A DNA stretch of 64,000 nt from Pseudobdellovibrionaceae bacterium (GTDB lineage Bacteria > Bdellovibrionota > Bdellovibrionia > Bdellovibrionales > UBA1609), in contig JACKAN010000010.1 of assembly GCA_020635055.1 (NCBI GenBank), positions 1 to 64,000 of the forward strand. Direction: 5' to 3'. Within the stretch, counting starts at the first letter, position 1; each line of letters begins with the position of its first letter. This document shows, in pieces, positions 18,415 through 26,651 of the stretch. Under the pieces are notes generated by a model that did not search any database, was not told the DNA's origin, and worked only from the letters and a program-made list of their open reading frames with translations. A program made the translations under genes and the position numbers.

Positions 18415-19140
18415 ATGAAAAATGCAATCATAACCGGAGCTTCTAGTGGTATAGGAGCGCAAATTAGCCGGAAATTAGCCAGTGATGGATTTCAGTTGAG
18501 TTTACTTGGCAGAAATCAAAGTCGTTTAGCTGAAGTGGCTAAGTCTTGCGATAATAATTCTAATTATTTTGATTTTGACATAAGAAACGCAGAAAAAATC
18601 CAAGAGTTCTGTAAAAATTGGCAGAAAAACAATAGCGAACCCCTCAATGCATTGATTTTAAATGCTGGAAACATAAAACGAAATAGTTTTAAAGAAACCA
18701 CCCTAGAAGAGTGGCAACAGCAATTTAATATGAGTGTCCTGGGGCCAATAAGCATGATTCAAGCATTGTGGGATAGGATAACTAAAGACAAAACTACTAT
18801 CATCACTATTTCTTCAACTCTAGCCATAAAACCCATTCCAGAGACTTCTGCATATTCAGCATTAAAAGCTGCAATGATTAACTGGACCTATTCATTAGCC
18901 GCCGAATTAGCCCCTTTTGGTGCAAGAGTAAATTGTATTTGTCCTGGGATTATTGAAACCCCTATTCATGGAACTATAAATGGTGATTGGCATAGAAACG
19001 TAAATTCATTAATACCCCTAGGCAAAGCTGGACAACCTCAGGATATAGCCGAAATGGTGAGTTATTTAGTGAGTGAAAAGGCCCAATGGATTACCGGTTC
19101 GCTACAAGTTATCGATGGTGGATTACTGAATTTAAAATAA
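18415..19140 (+). CDS. Short-chain dehydrogenase/reductase (SDR)
   Basis: 241 residues, the classical SDR size. The Rossmann cofactor motif GASSGIG is at residues ~8-14, NAG at LILNAGNI, and the active site has Ser in ISSTLA with YSALKAA (Tyr-x3-Lys). The end (QWITGSLQVIDGG) is typical of FabG-like 3-oxoacyl-ACP reductases, but many SDRs share it, so the substrate is not set. It is followed at 12 nt by a tiny ORF and then the pseudouridine synthase gene, possibly one transcript. Confidence 0.85.
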   Translation: MKNAIITGASSGIGAQISRKLASDGFQLSLLGRNQSRLAEVAKSCDNNSNYFDFDIRNAEKIQEFCKNWQKNNSEPLNALILNAGNIKRNSFKETTLEEWQQQFNMSVLGPISMIQALWDRITKDKTTIITISSTLAIKPIPETSAYSALKAAMINWTYSLAAELAPFGARVNCICPGIIETPIHGTINGDWHRNVNSLIPLGKAGQPQDIAEMVSYLVSEKAQWITGSLQVIDGGLLNLK

Positions 19141-19152
19141 AAAAGGTTTAAA

Positions 19153-19248
19153 ATGTTTTACAAGAAAAAAATAATAATTATGTTGGCAACAAGTATTATG
19201 TTGCACGTTAGCGCAACTTCAAAAATAGGTTTTAAATTCCATGTCTGA
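19153..19248 (+). CDS. Possible 31-residue hydrophobic peptide
   Basis: ATG at 19153 is preceded by AAAAGG and encodes a basic start (FYKKK), a hydrophobic stretch (IIIMLATSIMLHVSA) and a short tail, with TGA overlapping the next gene's start region. It looks like a signal peptide with almost no mature part. It may be a leader peptide for the downstream gene, a small membrane peptide, or a remnant. Only composition and position support it. Confidence 0.3.
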   Translation: MFYKKKIIIMLATSIMLHVSATSKIGFKFHV

Positions 19249-19990
19249 AAATCAAGATGAAAAATATGTACGATTATCAAAGTTAATGAGTGAAGAGGGC
19301 ATTTGTTCACGACGTGAGGCTGATGATCTTATCGAAAAGGGTTATGTTTTTGTAAATGGTGAACGAGTGGAGACTCTTGGTGTCAAATTCCCTCATGGGG
19401 TAGATATAAAAGTGAGTCAGTTGGGCAAGAAGTTATTGTCTAAAAAGAAAACTGTTATTCTTTATAAACCGGTGGGTTACGTAAGCCACGGTGATGACGA
19501 AGGTAATTATCCTTGCGCCATTGACCTCATTAACAACAATAACCTTGTACCCAACACTCAAGGAGTTAAGGATTTCAAGGAATTGCGCGAGGGTTTGGCT
19601 CCTGCTGGTAGATTGGATATAGATTCTAAAGGTATGTTAGTACTTACTCAGGATGGTAAAATAGCAAAACAAATTATTGGTGAAACTTCGCGTATGGATA
19701 AAGAGTACCTAGTGCGAGTAACTGGCAGAATTATTGACAATGGCTTGGATTTGTTAAGACATGGTTTGGAACTGGATGGCGAACCCTTAAAACCTGCCAA
19801 AGTGGATTGGATAAATAAAGATCAGTTAAAGTTTGTATTAATTGAAGGTAAGAAACGTCAAATTCGTAGAATGTGTGAATTGGTTGGACTTGAAGTCACT
19901 GGTTTAAAGCGGGTTCGAATAGGTCGCGTCACTATAGGCTCTTTGCGCGAAGGTCAATGGCGCTTATTAGGCCCTGACGAAAGGTTTTAA
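19241..19990 (+). CDS. Pseudouridine synthase, RsuA/RluB/RluF family
   Basis: 249 residues. An S4 RNA-binding domain comes first (RLSKLMSEEGICSRREADDLIEKG), then the synthase domain with the catalytic Asp in GRLDIDSKGMLVLT. The later GKKRQIRRMCELVGLEVTGL motif is the conserved family block. The enzyme isomerises a specific uridine in rRNA (23S for RluB/RluF, 16S for RsuA). The sequence style is closer to RluB/RluF, but the target base cannot be fixed here. Confidence 0.9.
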   Translation: MSENQDEKYVRLSKLMSEEGICSRREADDLIEKGYVFVNGERVETLGVKFPHGVDIKVSQLGKKLLSKKKTVILYKPVGYVSHGDDEGNYPCAIDLINNNNLVPNTQGVKDFKELREGLAPAGRLDIDSKGMLVLTQDGKIAKQIIGETSRMDKEYLVRVTGRIIDNGLDLLRHGLELDGEPLKPAKVDWINKDQLKFVLIEGKKRQIRRMCELVGLEVTGLKRVRIGRVTIGSLREGQWRLLGPDERF

Positions 19991-20064
19991 AGGTCCGCTT
20001 GACCCCTGTCTGGCTCATCTTTTAGAATAATAAAAGAATTTTTTTTCGACAATAGGAAGTAGAC

Positions 20065-20769
20065 ATGGGAAAAAGTTGGAAAAATCCATTTAAGGTCGCC
20101 CAAGCTCAAAAAAAAGGGCAAATTTTTACTAAGTTAGCTCGTGAAATTCAAGTTTCAGCAAAGTTAGGCGGAGGAGATCCCGACGCTAATTCTCGTTTGA
20201 AAATGGCCATTAATGCCGCTCGCGAACAGTCCTGCCCCAAGGATACAATTGAACGGGCAATAAAAAAAGGAACTGGCGAGTTGGATGCTGGCATTATTGA
20301 AGAATTGACCTACGAAGGCTATGGGCCTCATGGGGTAGGTGTTATTGTTGAATGCCAAACTGACAATCGAAATCGCACAGCTTCAGAGATACGCTCCATT
20401 TTTGGAAAGAATGGGGGCAATATGGGAGAAAGCGGTTGTGTTTCTTGGATGTTTCAAAGAACTAGTTTGATAGAGGGGAAAAAAGATAGGGTTTCCGATC
20501 CAGAAGAAGAAGCTATTGAAGTTGGAGCCAACGAAGTCGATGAGAATAAGGAAAACAATATTTATAGTTTTTATGGAGCTCCCGAAGATCTTGATAGCAT
20601 TCGTAGCGCACTTCAAGAACGTGGATGGGAAGTGAATGCCGCTGAGCTTTCTTATATTCCTACAAACATCACTGATTTGAGCGATGAGCAATTGGCCGAT
20701 GTTACAAAACTATTAGATAGCCTTGAGGAAAACGACGACTCTCACCGTGTCTACGCCACTATTAAATAG
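20065..20769 (+). CDS. yebC: YebC/PmpR family protein
   Basis: The 234-residue sequence begins GKSWKNPFKVAQAQKKGQIF and continues with the hallmark REIQVSAKLGGGDPDANSRL and the YEGYGPHGVGVIVEC block, so it is a full-length YebC/TACO1-type protein. Members act as transcriptional regulators or, more recently, as translation factors that relieve ribosome stalling. AGGAAGT lies upstream of the ATG. It stands alone between rluB-like and sufE genes. Confidence 0.92.
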   Translation: MGKSWKNPFKVAQAQKKGQIFTKLAREIQVSAKLGGGDPDANSRLKMAINAAREQSCPKDTIERAIKKGTGELDAGIIEELTYEGYGPHGVGVIVECQTDNRNRTASEIRSIFGKNGGNMGESGCVSWMFQRTSLIEGKKDRVSDPEEEAIEVGANEVDENKENNIYSFYGAPEDLDSIRSALQERGWEVNAAELSYIPTNITDLSDEQLADVTKLLDSLEENDDSHRVYATIK

Positions 20770-20784
20770 GCGTATCTAAATAAG

Positions 20785-21207
20785 CTATTTATTTTTCATT
20801 GAATATGCTAAAGCATAATATTTAATTTGCTTTACCATAGCTAATAACCCATTTGTCCTAGTTGGACTCAAGTGTTGGTGCAATCCGATATCCTTTATAA
20901 AATGAGGTTCCGAATTTAAAATCTCCTTAGGCATAGCTAAGGAGTAGGTCTTTAACAATAAAGCTATTAAGCCTCTAACTATGAGTGCATCACTGTCGGC
21001 CTGAATCACCATTCTACCGTCTTTATCAAGTTCAGCGAACATCCAAACTAAAGATTGGCAGCCTTTAACTCTGTTTTCGTCAATTTTGTATTTTTGATCC
21101 ATAGGAGCGAGATCTTTACCAATAGCAATGATTTTTTTATATCTGTCTTCCCAAGAGTTAATGCTATTAAAGTCTTGGATTATTTCTTGTTGAATCTGTT
21201 CAATCAT
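20785..21207 (-). CDS. sufE: SufE-family sulfur acceptor
   Basis: 140 residues matching SufE: N-terminal helix with IIQDFNSINSWEDRYKKII, then the active Cys in VKGCQSLVW, then ALIVRGLIALLL. SufE takes persulfide sulfur from the cysteine desulfurase SufS and passes it to the Fe-S scaffold in the cytoplasm. No suf partners are adjacent. The gene converges on yebC with about 15 nt between stops. Confidence 0.9.
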   Translation of the reverse strand: MIEQIQQEIIQDFNSINSWEDRYKKIIAIGKDLAPMDQKYKIDENRVKGCQSLVWMFAELDKDGRMVIQADSDALIVRGLIALLLKTYSLAMPKEILNSEPHFIKDIGLHQHLSPTRTNGLLAMVKQIKYYALAYSMKNK

Positions 21208-21238
21208 GACTTCTAAGTACCTTACTTCTAAGGCAAAA

Positions 21239-21299
21239 AAAAGGTACCAAGTCCCTTTTTACGTTTCACCGCAACGTAAAAAGGGACTTGGTACCTTTT
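21239..21299. repeat. Perfect hairpin palindrome, copy 1
   Basis: Arms of 27 nt (AAAAGGTACCAAGTCCC... pairing with ...GGGACTTGGTACCTTTT) enclose a 7-nt loop TCACCGC. It shares its core with the palindromes at 37947 and 39094. Here it sits between the divergent sufE and 21503 genes, so it is not simply a terminator between convergent genes. Confidence 0.9.
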
Positions 21300-21345
21300 G
21301 ATCATTTCACCGCAACGTAAAAAGGGACTTGGTACCTTTTGATCA
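21264..21345 (+). repeat. Two perfect 41-bp tandem copies of a half-palindrome
   Basis: The loop and right arm of the palindrome plus TTTTGATCA (21264-21304) are repeated exactly at 21305-21345. The second unit has no left arm of its own. This looks like slippage or unequal recombination of half the element. Confidence 0.9.
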
Positions 21346-21502
21346 ACTCGGTGCCTTTTTTGCGCTTATTTTATTGGCAACAGGCTTTATTTCCCACTTT
21401 TATTATTTAAAGTCTGTAATTTCAGTAGTTTACAATGGTATCGTTCTGAGATTCTTGGCCTTTCGCTTGCTAATTATTAGTTTGAGAGCGGAGGAAATGA
21501 AT

Positions 21503-21793
21503 ATGAAATGGTATATACCTTTTTTGGCTTTAATTTTGGCTTTAATGTTAATTGGCGTTACTCACAATAGCCTAGCCTCGACACGAAAGACTGCTAGTCT
21601 TAAAGTCACATGCACTATGGGTGGAAAATTCAAGCACAGTTCTTCAAATGCGCATATAGCCCGACAGTCCACTTCGAAAGCCTGTTTTGAAGCGGAACTT
21701 GACCTGTTTCAAAAGCAACGTGGTCAGCTTCCTGATGATGAACAAGCTGATTTGATGATAGAAAATTGTGTCAATGAGACCACTTGCATCTAA
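21503..21793 (+). CDS. Small exported protein, unknown function
   Basis: ATG at 21503 lies 8 nt after GGAGG and yields a signal peptide (KWYIPFLALILALMLIGVTHNSLAS). A second ATG at 21497 is too close to the ribosome site, and a longer frame runs back into the repeat and is not credible. The 96-residue product has four cysteines in its mature part (VTC, SKACFE, IENCVNETTC), suggesting disulfides in the periplasm. No family recognised. Confidence 0.6.
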   Translation: MKWYIPFLALILALMLIGVTHNSLASTRKTASLKVTCTMGGKFKHSSSNAHIARQSTSKACFEAELDLFQKQRGQLPDDEQADLMIENCVNETTCI

Positions 21794-21832
21794 TTGTTCG
21801 AAAAGTGATTTTTATGATATAAAATGTCCACA

Positions 21833-22309
21833 ATGAAAAAAGTGATAGTTTTATTTTTTATACTTATTTCGACTATTATACTTGCCTGTGGACAAGAATC
21901 CAATTCAGACAGTCAAATCCTTATACCCCCTATTGCTATTAGTTGTTCACAGGCTTCTTCCGTAGATTGTGTTTCTACTAAGGCGGGAAAGAAATTTTAT
22001 GTGGGCCTATTAGCGAATACACAACTGGTCTGTGAAGAAGAGTTATTAAAGGCCCAATCCTCTAATTTTTATATGTTCTTTGATTATAGTGGTTCCGGAA
22101 CGGCTGTTTTTAATGGTGAGTTGGAGGCTGAGGTGCTTGACTGGAATGACACAGAAAATCAAGAAGCTTTTTACTTAAACAAAACCAATTATAAGGCCTG
22201 TGCATTTCTAGATGTAAATGACAATGGAAAATTAGACCCCACTGAAGTTATTGGTGAATTAACTTTTAGCTATAGCAATAACCAACCTACTATTATTGAC
22301 TGGTACTGA
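21833..22309 (+). CDS. Lipoprotein with EF-hand-like calcium loop
   Basis: The ATG at 21833 gives KKVIVLFFILISTIILAC, a good lipoprotein signal; an ATG at 21824 is also possible. Near the C-terminus DVNDNGKLDPTEVIG matches the EF-hand loop pattern (DxNxNGxxDxxE), so calcium binding is likely. Four cysteines follow the lipidation site, in SCSQAS, VDCVS, LVCEE and KACAF. 158 residues; probably a membrane-anchored Ca-binding periplasmic protein. Function unknown. Confidence 0.65.
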   Translation: MKKVIVLFFILISTIILACGQESNSDSQILIPPIAISCSQASSVDCVSTKAGKKFYVGLLANTQLVCEEELLKAQSSNFYMFFDYSGSGTAVFNGELEAEVLDWNDTENQEAFYLNKTNYKACAFLDVNDNGKLDPTEVIGELTFSYSNNQPTIIDWY

Positions 22310-22331
22310 ATCCACTGCTACCTTCTTTTTA

Positions 22332-22520
22332 ATGTTTAAAAAAATTTTAGAGTTTTTATTTGGGTCTCCTCCAGACATTTTCGCAGAAGATGGCACCGTT
22401 CGCCATAAACTTCCAAAATCAAAATGGGAGGCTTGGCAAAAGCGTTACACAAGTGCCCCTGAATATAATTGGAAAAACCATACCGGAACTAAGGCTGGAA
22501 GCTCTAATCGAAACAATTAG
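22332..22520 (+). CDS. Small conserved-looking cytoplasmic protein
   Basis: A 62-residue product starting FKKILEFLFGSPPDIFAEDG and ending WKNHTGTKAGSS. An in-frame ATG at 22296 would overlap the previous gene. It is basic and rich in Trp, with no signal or membrane segment. The balanced composition and clear end suggest a real gene, but no family is recognised. Confidence 0.5.
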   Translation: MFKKILEFLFGSPPDIFAEDGTVRHKLPKSKWEAWQKRYTSAPEYNWKNHTGTKAGSSNRNN

Positions 22521-22525
22521 GTTTT

Positions 22526-23311
22526 TTATTTCTTGGTAAATTCATAGAATTTATAAATTCCAAAATTCGCCCCTCTAATGTTGCGAATTTCTTTTAGATT
22601 TCTAACGTCATGAATTGTATAAAGTAAATAATCTATGGACTCTGCCCATTTATTAATGGCAAAACCTAAACTGCTAACTTCTTCGTAACTTAAAGCAATA
22701 TCCAGATCAAAGTCGTTCACTATCAGTAACTTTCCATTGGGCATTAGAGAGTCAAAAGCTTCCCTCAGCTTTTCTTTAATAGAAGAAGAATCCTCGGCCA
22801 AGGCTGTGCCAAACCCAACTTTTTGTTTCAGCTTAAAAACATCAACGGCAAATATATAATTGAACAAATTCTCTTCCAGTACATTTTTCGCGCCTGTACT
22901 AAATAATTTTATTTTTGAAGCCCTTAATTGAGGCCAGTTCAGCCACTCTTGCCTGGGAGAAAAGGTTTCCACTCCAAATAATTCTAGATCATTATTTACA
23001 AAAGAAAGAGCCATTAATATCGAGGGGTGACCATAGCCGATTTCCAGCACTTTCGTGCCAGCCATATGTATCCCCTGCATGTTTACTAATTTATTAAACA
23101 TGTACTCCTGGGGTGTTCTTAAGAAAAATAAGGGGAAAGGCGTTTTGTTAATAATCACTTGTGGTGGGGGTTGATTTAGGCTGATCCTGACCATTTCCGC
23201 TCTGTAGCCAGACAGAGTTGTTTGACAGGAAGATCTCCCTACAGATGACAATAGTGTAATAAAAACAATAAAAATCAATTTAAATTCCGTAGATATCACT
23301 CTTACTAGCAT
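22526..23311 (-). CDS. Exported protein with methyltransferase-like fold
   Basis: The N-terminus has a hydrophobic signal (FKLIFIVFITLLSSVGRSSC). Residues ~85-120 read GTKVLEIGYGHPSILMALSF then DLELFGVE, the glycine loop and acidic strand end of class I SAM methyltransferases, followed by NYIFAVDVF and NGKLLIVNDFDLD. The fold is thus Rossmann-like. An exported enzyme of this type is unusual because SAM is cytoplasmic. It may be a repurposed fold, or the hydrophobic segment may be a membrane anchor facing the cytoplasm. 261 residues. Confidence 0.5.
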   Translation of the reverse strand: MLVRVISTEFKLIFIVFITLLSSVGRSSCQTTLSGYRAEMVRISLNQPPPQVIINKTPFPLFFLRTPQEYMFNKLVNMQGIHMAGTKVLEIGYGHPSILMALSFVNNDLELFGVETFSPRQEWLNWPQLRASKIKLFSTGAKNVLEENLFNYIFAVDVFKLKQKVGFGTALAEDSSSIKEKLREAFDSLMPNGKLLIVNDFDLDIALSYEEVSSLGFAINKWAESIDYLLYTIHDVRNLKEIRNIRGANFGIYKFYEFTKK

Positions 23312-23339
23312 TGGTATTTGTTAAGCAATTGGAGTGCCA

Positions 23340-24563
23340 TCAGAAAGATAATTTCTTCAACAAATCCTCTTTGGATTTAATTTTATTTAAAATTTGTAAT
23401 TCATAGGCTTTTTGAAGTTGTGTTTGAATACCTGGACCCTGTGGATGCCCCCTTTCTAATAAATCTCTCCCCTGAATTAAGGACGCTGGCAAATGTCCCG
23501 AGGAGTCACTGCAGTCTAAAAATCTAGAAATAAAACTTTCTGTCTCTTGCTGTGTTTTTTTTCTTTTCCAGTTATCAAATCTCCACAGCTCTAAACCTAA
23601 AATTCCATAAACAGAATTAAAGGCCAGGGCCTTATTTATAAAGCTAGTTGTGCTCATTAATGTTTCTGACACCCCTAGGGTTCCCTCCACTTGCTTTTTG
23701 AAGTCCCGTGAAAGGGGCCATTTTTTGAAATTTTCAAACCATTCGTTTTGATTTTTATATTTATCCCAATAAGCCATAAAAATAACAAAGGCCAACCAGC
23801 CTTTTTGGCCAAATTTTTCAAGCTCATTCTGTTTTGGGTAAATGTAAGGCTGTTGAATACTAAACATAGAGGTCCACAAATGAGTCTTAAAAAGTTCTTC
23901 CCAAAGTCTAAAGCATGACTTCCCACAGGATAGCTTTTCTAACTCAATTAATAATCGCTCTTTAGAAACTGCATGAATGGATGGGGCTAAGTCCTTAATT
24001 GCAATATATGTTTTGCTTTCAATTTGATAATCCAATTGCGAAGCAAATCTTAATGCGCGAAGCATTCTTAATTTGTCTTCTTCAAATCTAAGGTGAGGAT
24101 CCCCCACAGACTTAATTAATTTATTTTGCAAATCAAGTCTTCCATTAAAGTGGTCTATTAACTCTTCGGTAAAAGGATTCAGAAACATGGAGTTTATAGT
24201 AAAGTCTCGCCGTGAAGAGTCTTCTTTTTCATCACTGAACTCAACGTAGTTAGGATGGCGGCCATTTAGATATGGACCATCTTTGCGAAAGGTAGTCACT
24301 TCGACACCAAAATCATTTTCGACAACAAGGATAGTTCCGAAGGCTTTCCCTACATCTTTAGTTTCAGGAAATAACTCTTCCACTTTCTCCGGTGGAGCAG
24401 AGGTGGCTATATCCATATCTGCTGGTGTTTTATTTAGCAATAAATCCCTTACGCAGCCCCCGACAAGAAGCGCTTTGTAGTTCTTAGCCTGTAACTTTAA
24501 CAGAATCCCCTTGACCAAAGGCCATTGAGGATGTTTACGCAATATAGAGAGATTTATAACCAT
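23340..24563 (-). CDS. CCA tRNA nucleotidyltransferase
   Basis: Class II nucleotidyltransferase: LLVGGCVRDLLLNKTPADMDIATSA carries the GG and DxD catalytic motifs, and SRRDFTINSMFLNP and DPHLRFEEDKLRMLRALRFA are the next family blocks. It adds or repairs the 3' CCA of tRNAs. About 407 residues with no HD domain at the end. The ATG at 24563 is used here; an ATG at 24575 and a TTG at 24602 are alternatives, none with a good ribosome site. Its start shares the CATG at 24561-24564 with the divergent queG gene. Distinguishing it from poly(A) polymerase relies on motif style. Confidence 0.85.
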   Translation of the reverse strand: MVINLSILRKHPQWPLVKGILLKLQAKNYKALLVGGCVRDLLLNKTPADMDIATSAPPEKVEELFPETKDVGKAFGTILVVENDFGVEVTTFRKDGPYLNGRHPNYVEFSDEKEDSSRRDFTINSMFLNPFTEELIDHFNGRLDLQNKLIKSVGDPHLRFEEDKLRMLRALRFASQLDYQIESKTYIAIKDLAPSIHAVSKERLLIELEKLSCGKSCFRLWEELFKTHLWTSMFSIQQPYIYPKQNELEKFGQKGWLAFVIFMAYWDKYKNQNEWFENFKKWPLSRDFKKQVEGTLGVSETLMSTTSFINKALAFNSVYGILGLELWRFDNWKRKKTQQETESFISRFLDCSDSSGHLPASLIQGRDLLERGHPQGPGIQTQLQKAYELQILNKIKSKEDLLKKLSF

Positions 24564-25617
24564 GACAAACGACATTATTGCACGTGTTGAGCTTACGATC
24601 AAAAACTTTGATTTTACTAATTACTCTTTTGCAAAACTGCAAAAACCTTTAACTATAGATATTTATGAAAACTGGCTCAATAAAGGCCTTAATGCAGAAA
24701 TGCAGTATCTGGAAAGGCACTTGCCTATAAAAAAAGACCCCCACCAGCAATGGCCACAAGCGAAAAGCTTAATTGTTTTTACACAAAACTATTTGCCGCA
24801 CCCGTCACCGCTAACTCAACCTCTACCTTTAAAATTTGTTAAGATCTCAAAGTATGCCCAAGGACATGATTATCATTTTTGGTTAAAAGAGAGATTAAAT
24901 CGACTCTGCCTGCAATTAAAAGAAATGTTTCCAGAGGAAGAGTTCATTCCAATGACCGACTCTGTCCCCCTATTGGAACGTAATTGGGCCTTTGAAAGTG
25001 GCTTAGGTTGGTTTGGAAAAAACACATGTCTCATTCACCCAAAATATGGAAGCTTTCATTTTATCGCTGAAATTTTAACCACACTAGAGCTGGAGTCGCA
25101 AAAAGAAACCCTTCCCGACTTCTGTGGAAAGTGCAATAAGTGCATTGAGGCTTGTCCGACACAAGCACTGGAAGAAAACAAAATTTTAGATGCTAATAAA
25201 TGCATATCTTATTGGACAATAGAAACAAGAAAAACTCCTCCGCGGGATATAATTAATAATTTCGGATCATGGCTTTTTGGCTGCGACATCTGTCAAGATG
25301 TTTGCCCATGGAACATTAAAGCTTTTTCAGTTAAAGACATGGTAAAATGTAATAATGAAAAAGACTTAATTGAAGACCTGAAATGGATACTTGAACAAAG
25401 CAACAAGCAATTGTTAAAAAAACTCAAAGGAAGCCCATTAACTCGCGCTGGAGCCAATGGTATAAAGAAAAATGCTATCCAAATGGCTGGGCACTATAAG
25501 TTTAGTGAACTTGAAGTTTATATTAAGAAATATTTAAATTATCCCGTTCTTAGTGAAATTTGCGAATGGACACTGGCACAATTTCAATTTACTGATAACA
25601 TTAAAAAAGATGAGTGA
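24562..25617 (+). CDS. queG: Epoxyqueuosine reductase QueG
   Basis: 351 residues. The N-terminal cobalamin-binding reductase part includes the family block FESGLGWFGKNTCLI. Two 4Fe-4S clusters follow: CGKCNKCIEACP and CDICQDVCPWN, with a further KCISYWTIE block. QueG reduces epoxyqueuosine to queuosine in tRNA, the last step of the pathway. The gene is divergent from the CCA transferase gene (another tRNA enzyme) and its end overlaps the HD-GYP gene by 8 nt. Confidence 0.95.
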   Translation: MTNDIIARVELTIKNFDFTNYSFAKLQKPLTIDIYENWLNKGLNAEMQYLERHLPIKKDPHQQWPQAKSLIVFTQNYLPHPSPLTQPLPLKFVKISKYAQGHDYHFWLKERLNRLCLQLKEMFPEEEFIPMTDSVPLLERNWAFESGLGWFGKNTCLIHPKYGSFHFIAEILTTLELESQKETLPDFCGKCNKCIEACPTQALEENKILDANKCISYWTIETRKTPPRDIINNFGSWLFGCDICQDVCPWNIKAFSVKDMVKCNNEKDLIEDLKWILEQSNKQLLKKLKGSPLTRAGANGIKKNAIQMAGHYKFSELEVYIKKYLNYPVLSEICEWTLAQFQFTDNIKKDE

Positions 25618-26581
25618 TGATTTAGACATAGATTTAAATTTTGAAGGAATAAGAGTAAGTACTCTTCGCGGAGAACGCCCCATTCCATTTAATGCCTATA
25701 TTCAAATTGGTGGAAGGCAAATTCTATATTGCCGCAAAGGAGACACCTTTGAAGGTGAGCGCCTAAATAGGTTGAAATCAAAAAAATTAGATCGGCTTTT
25801 TATTTTAGAAAAGGATCGTGAAAAATATAATAAGTACCTGCAAGACAATGTAGACGAGGCTTTTGATGTGCATTCAAAAAAAGATCTTCTATCACGCACG
25901 TTAATTGTACAAGGTCATCAACAGGCCGTTGCTGAAGAGCTTATGGAAAATCCAAGTGTTGAAGAGCACTACACAATGGCCAAAGCCAGCTGCATAAGAT
26001 TTGTAGAATTTATTAATAAAAATGATTTGGCCTTGAAGTGTTTGTTTAGCCTAAAAAATGAAGATTTTGGCATCAGCCAGCATGGTGTGAATGTCGCCGC
26101 CCTCTCACTGGCAATTTTAAGGAATTTTGAACGGCCTGAAGTTAATATTACTAAGCTTGAACTTTTAGCTCTGGGTGCACTCATTCATGATATCGGGCGT
26201 CAAAAAATAAACTTACCCATGGAAACTAAACGCAGTGAGATGAGCAAAGACCAACTAAAAATATACAAATCTCACCCTCAAGCTGGCATAGAAGTTTTAC
26301 GTGAACTCTCCCATTTTGATGAAGTTGTATTAAATATTGTAAGCGAGCATGAGGAATTTATTGATGGCACTGGCTTTCCGCAAAATCTAGTGGAAAGAGA
26401 AATTAACCCCTACTCGCTAATAGTTTCGGTAGCTAACACCTATGACCGTTTAGTGAGCTTAGAGGGTAAAAGCCAGGCGGAAGCCTTAAAGTTTATGATT
26501 ATCGACAGTATGGGGCTTCACCCTTTAGATATGATGAAGGCTCTGCAAACGGCTCTAAAAAAGGGCAGTCTTATAAAATAA
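25610..26581 (+). CDS. HD-GYP-type protein with GFP in place of GYP
   Basis: The ATG at 25610 is inside the queG end; longer starts would run deep into queG. The ~100-residue N-terminal domain (FNAYIQIGGRQILYCRKGD) is like that of other Bdellovibrio HD-GYP proteins. The C-terminal domain has HD at 193-194 (LIHDIGRQKI), His247 (SEHEEF) and GTGFP at 253-257, so Tyr of GYP is Phe. HD-GYP proteins hydrolyse cyclic di-GMP with a two- or three-iron site. The substitution is like that reported for Bdellovibrio Bd1817 (from memory). Activity is therefore uncertain. 323 residues, cytoplasmic. Confidence 0.8.
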   Translation: MSDDLDIDLNFEGIRVSTLRGERPIPFNAYIQIGGRQILYCRKGDTFEGERLNRLKSKKLDRLFILEKDREKYNKYLQDNVDEAFDVHSKKDLLSRTLIVQGHQQAVAEELMENPSVEEHYTMAKASCIRFVEFINKNDLALKCLFSLKNEDFGISQHGVNVAALSLAILRNFERPEVNITKLELLALGALIHDIGRQKINLPMETKRSEMSKDQLKIYKSHPQAGIEVLRELSHFDEVVLNIVSEHEEFIDGTGFPQNLVEREINPYSLIVSVANTYDRLVSLEGKSQAEALKFMIIDSMGLHPLDMMKALQTALKKGSLIK

Positions 26582-26651
26582 CAACGCAACTCCACTTTAC
26601 AAACTGCCAATTCCTAATCAACATATTTAAAACTTTTTAAAGGAGACAAGT

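Noticed and set aside
21329..21502. Longer upstream start for the small exported protein
   Set aside because: The extension begins inside the tandem hairpin repeat and lacks a ribosome site, while GGAGG marks the ATG at 21503.
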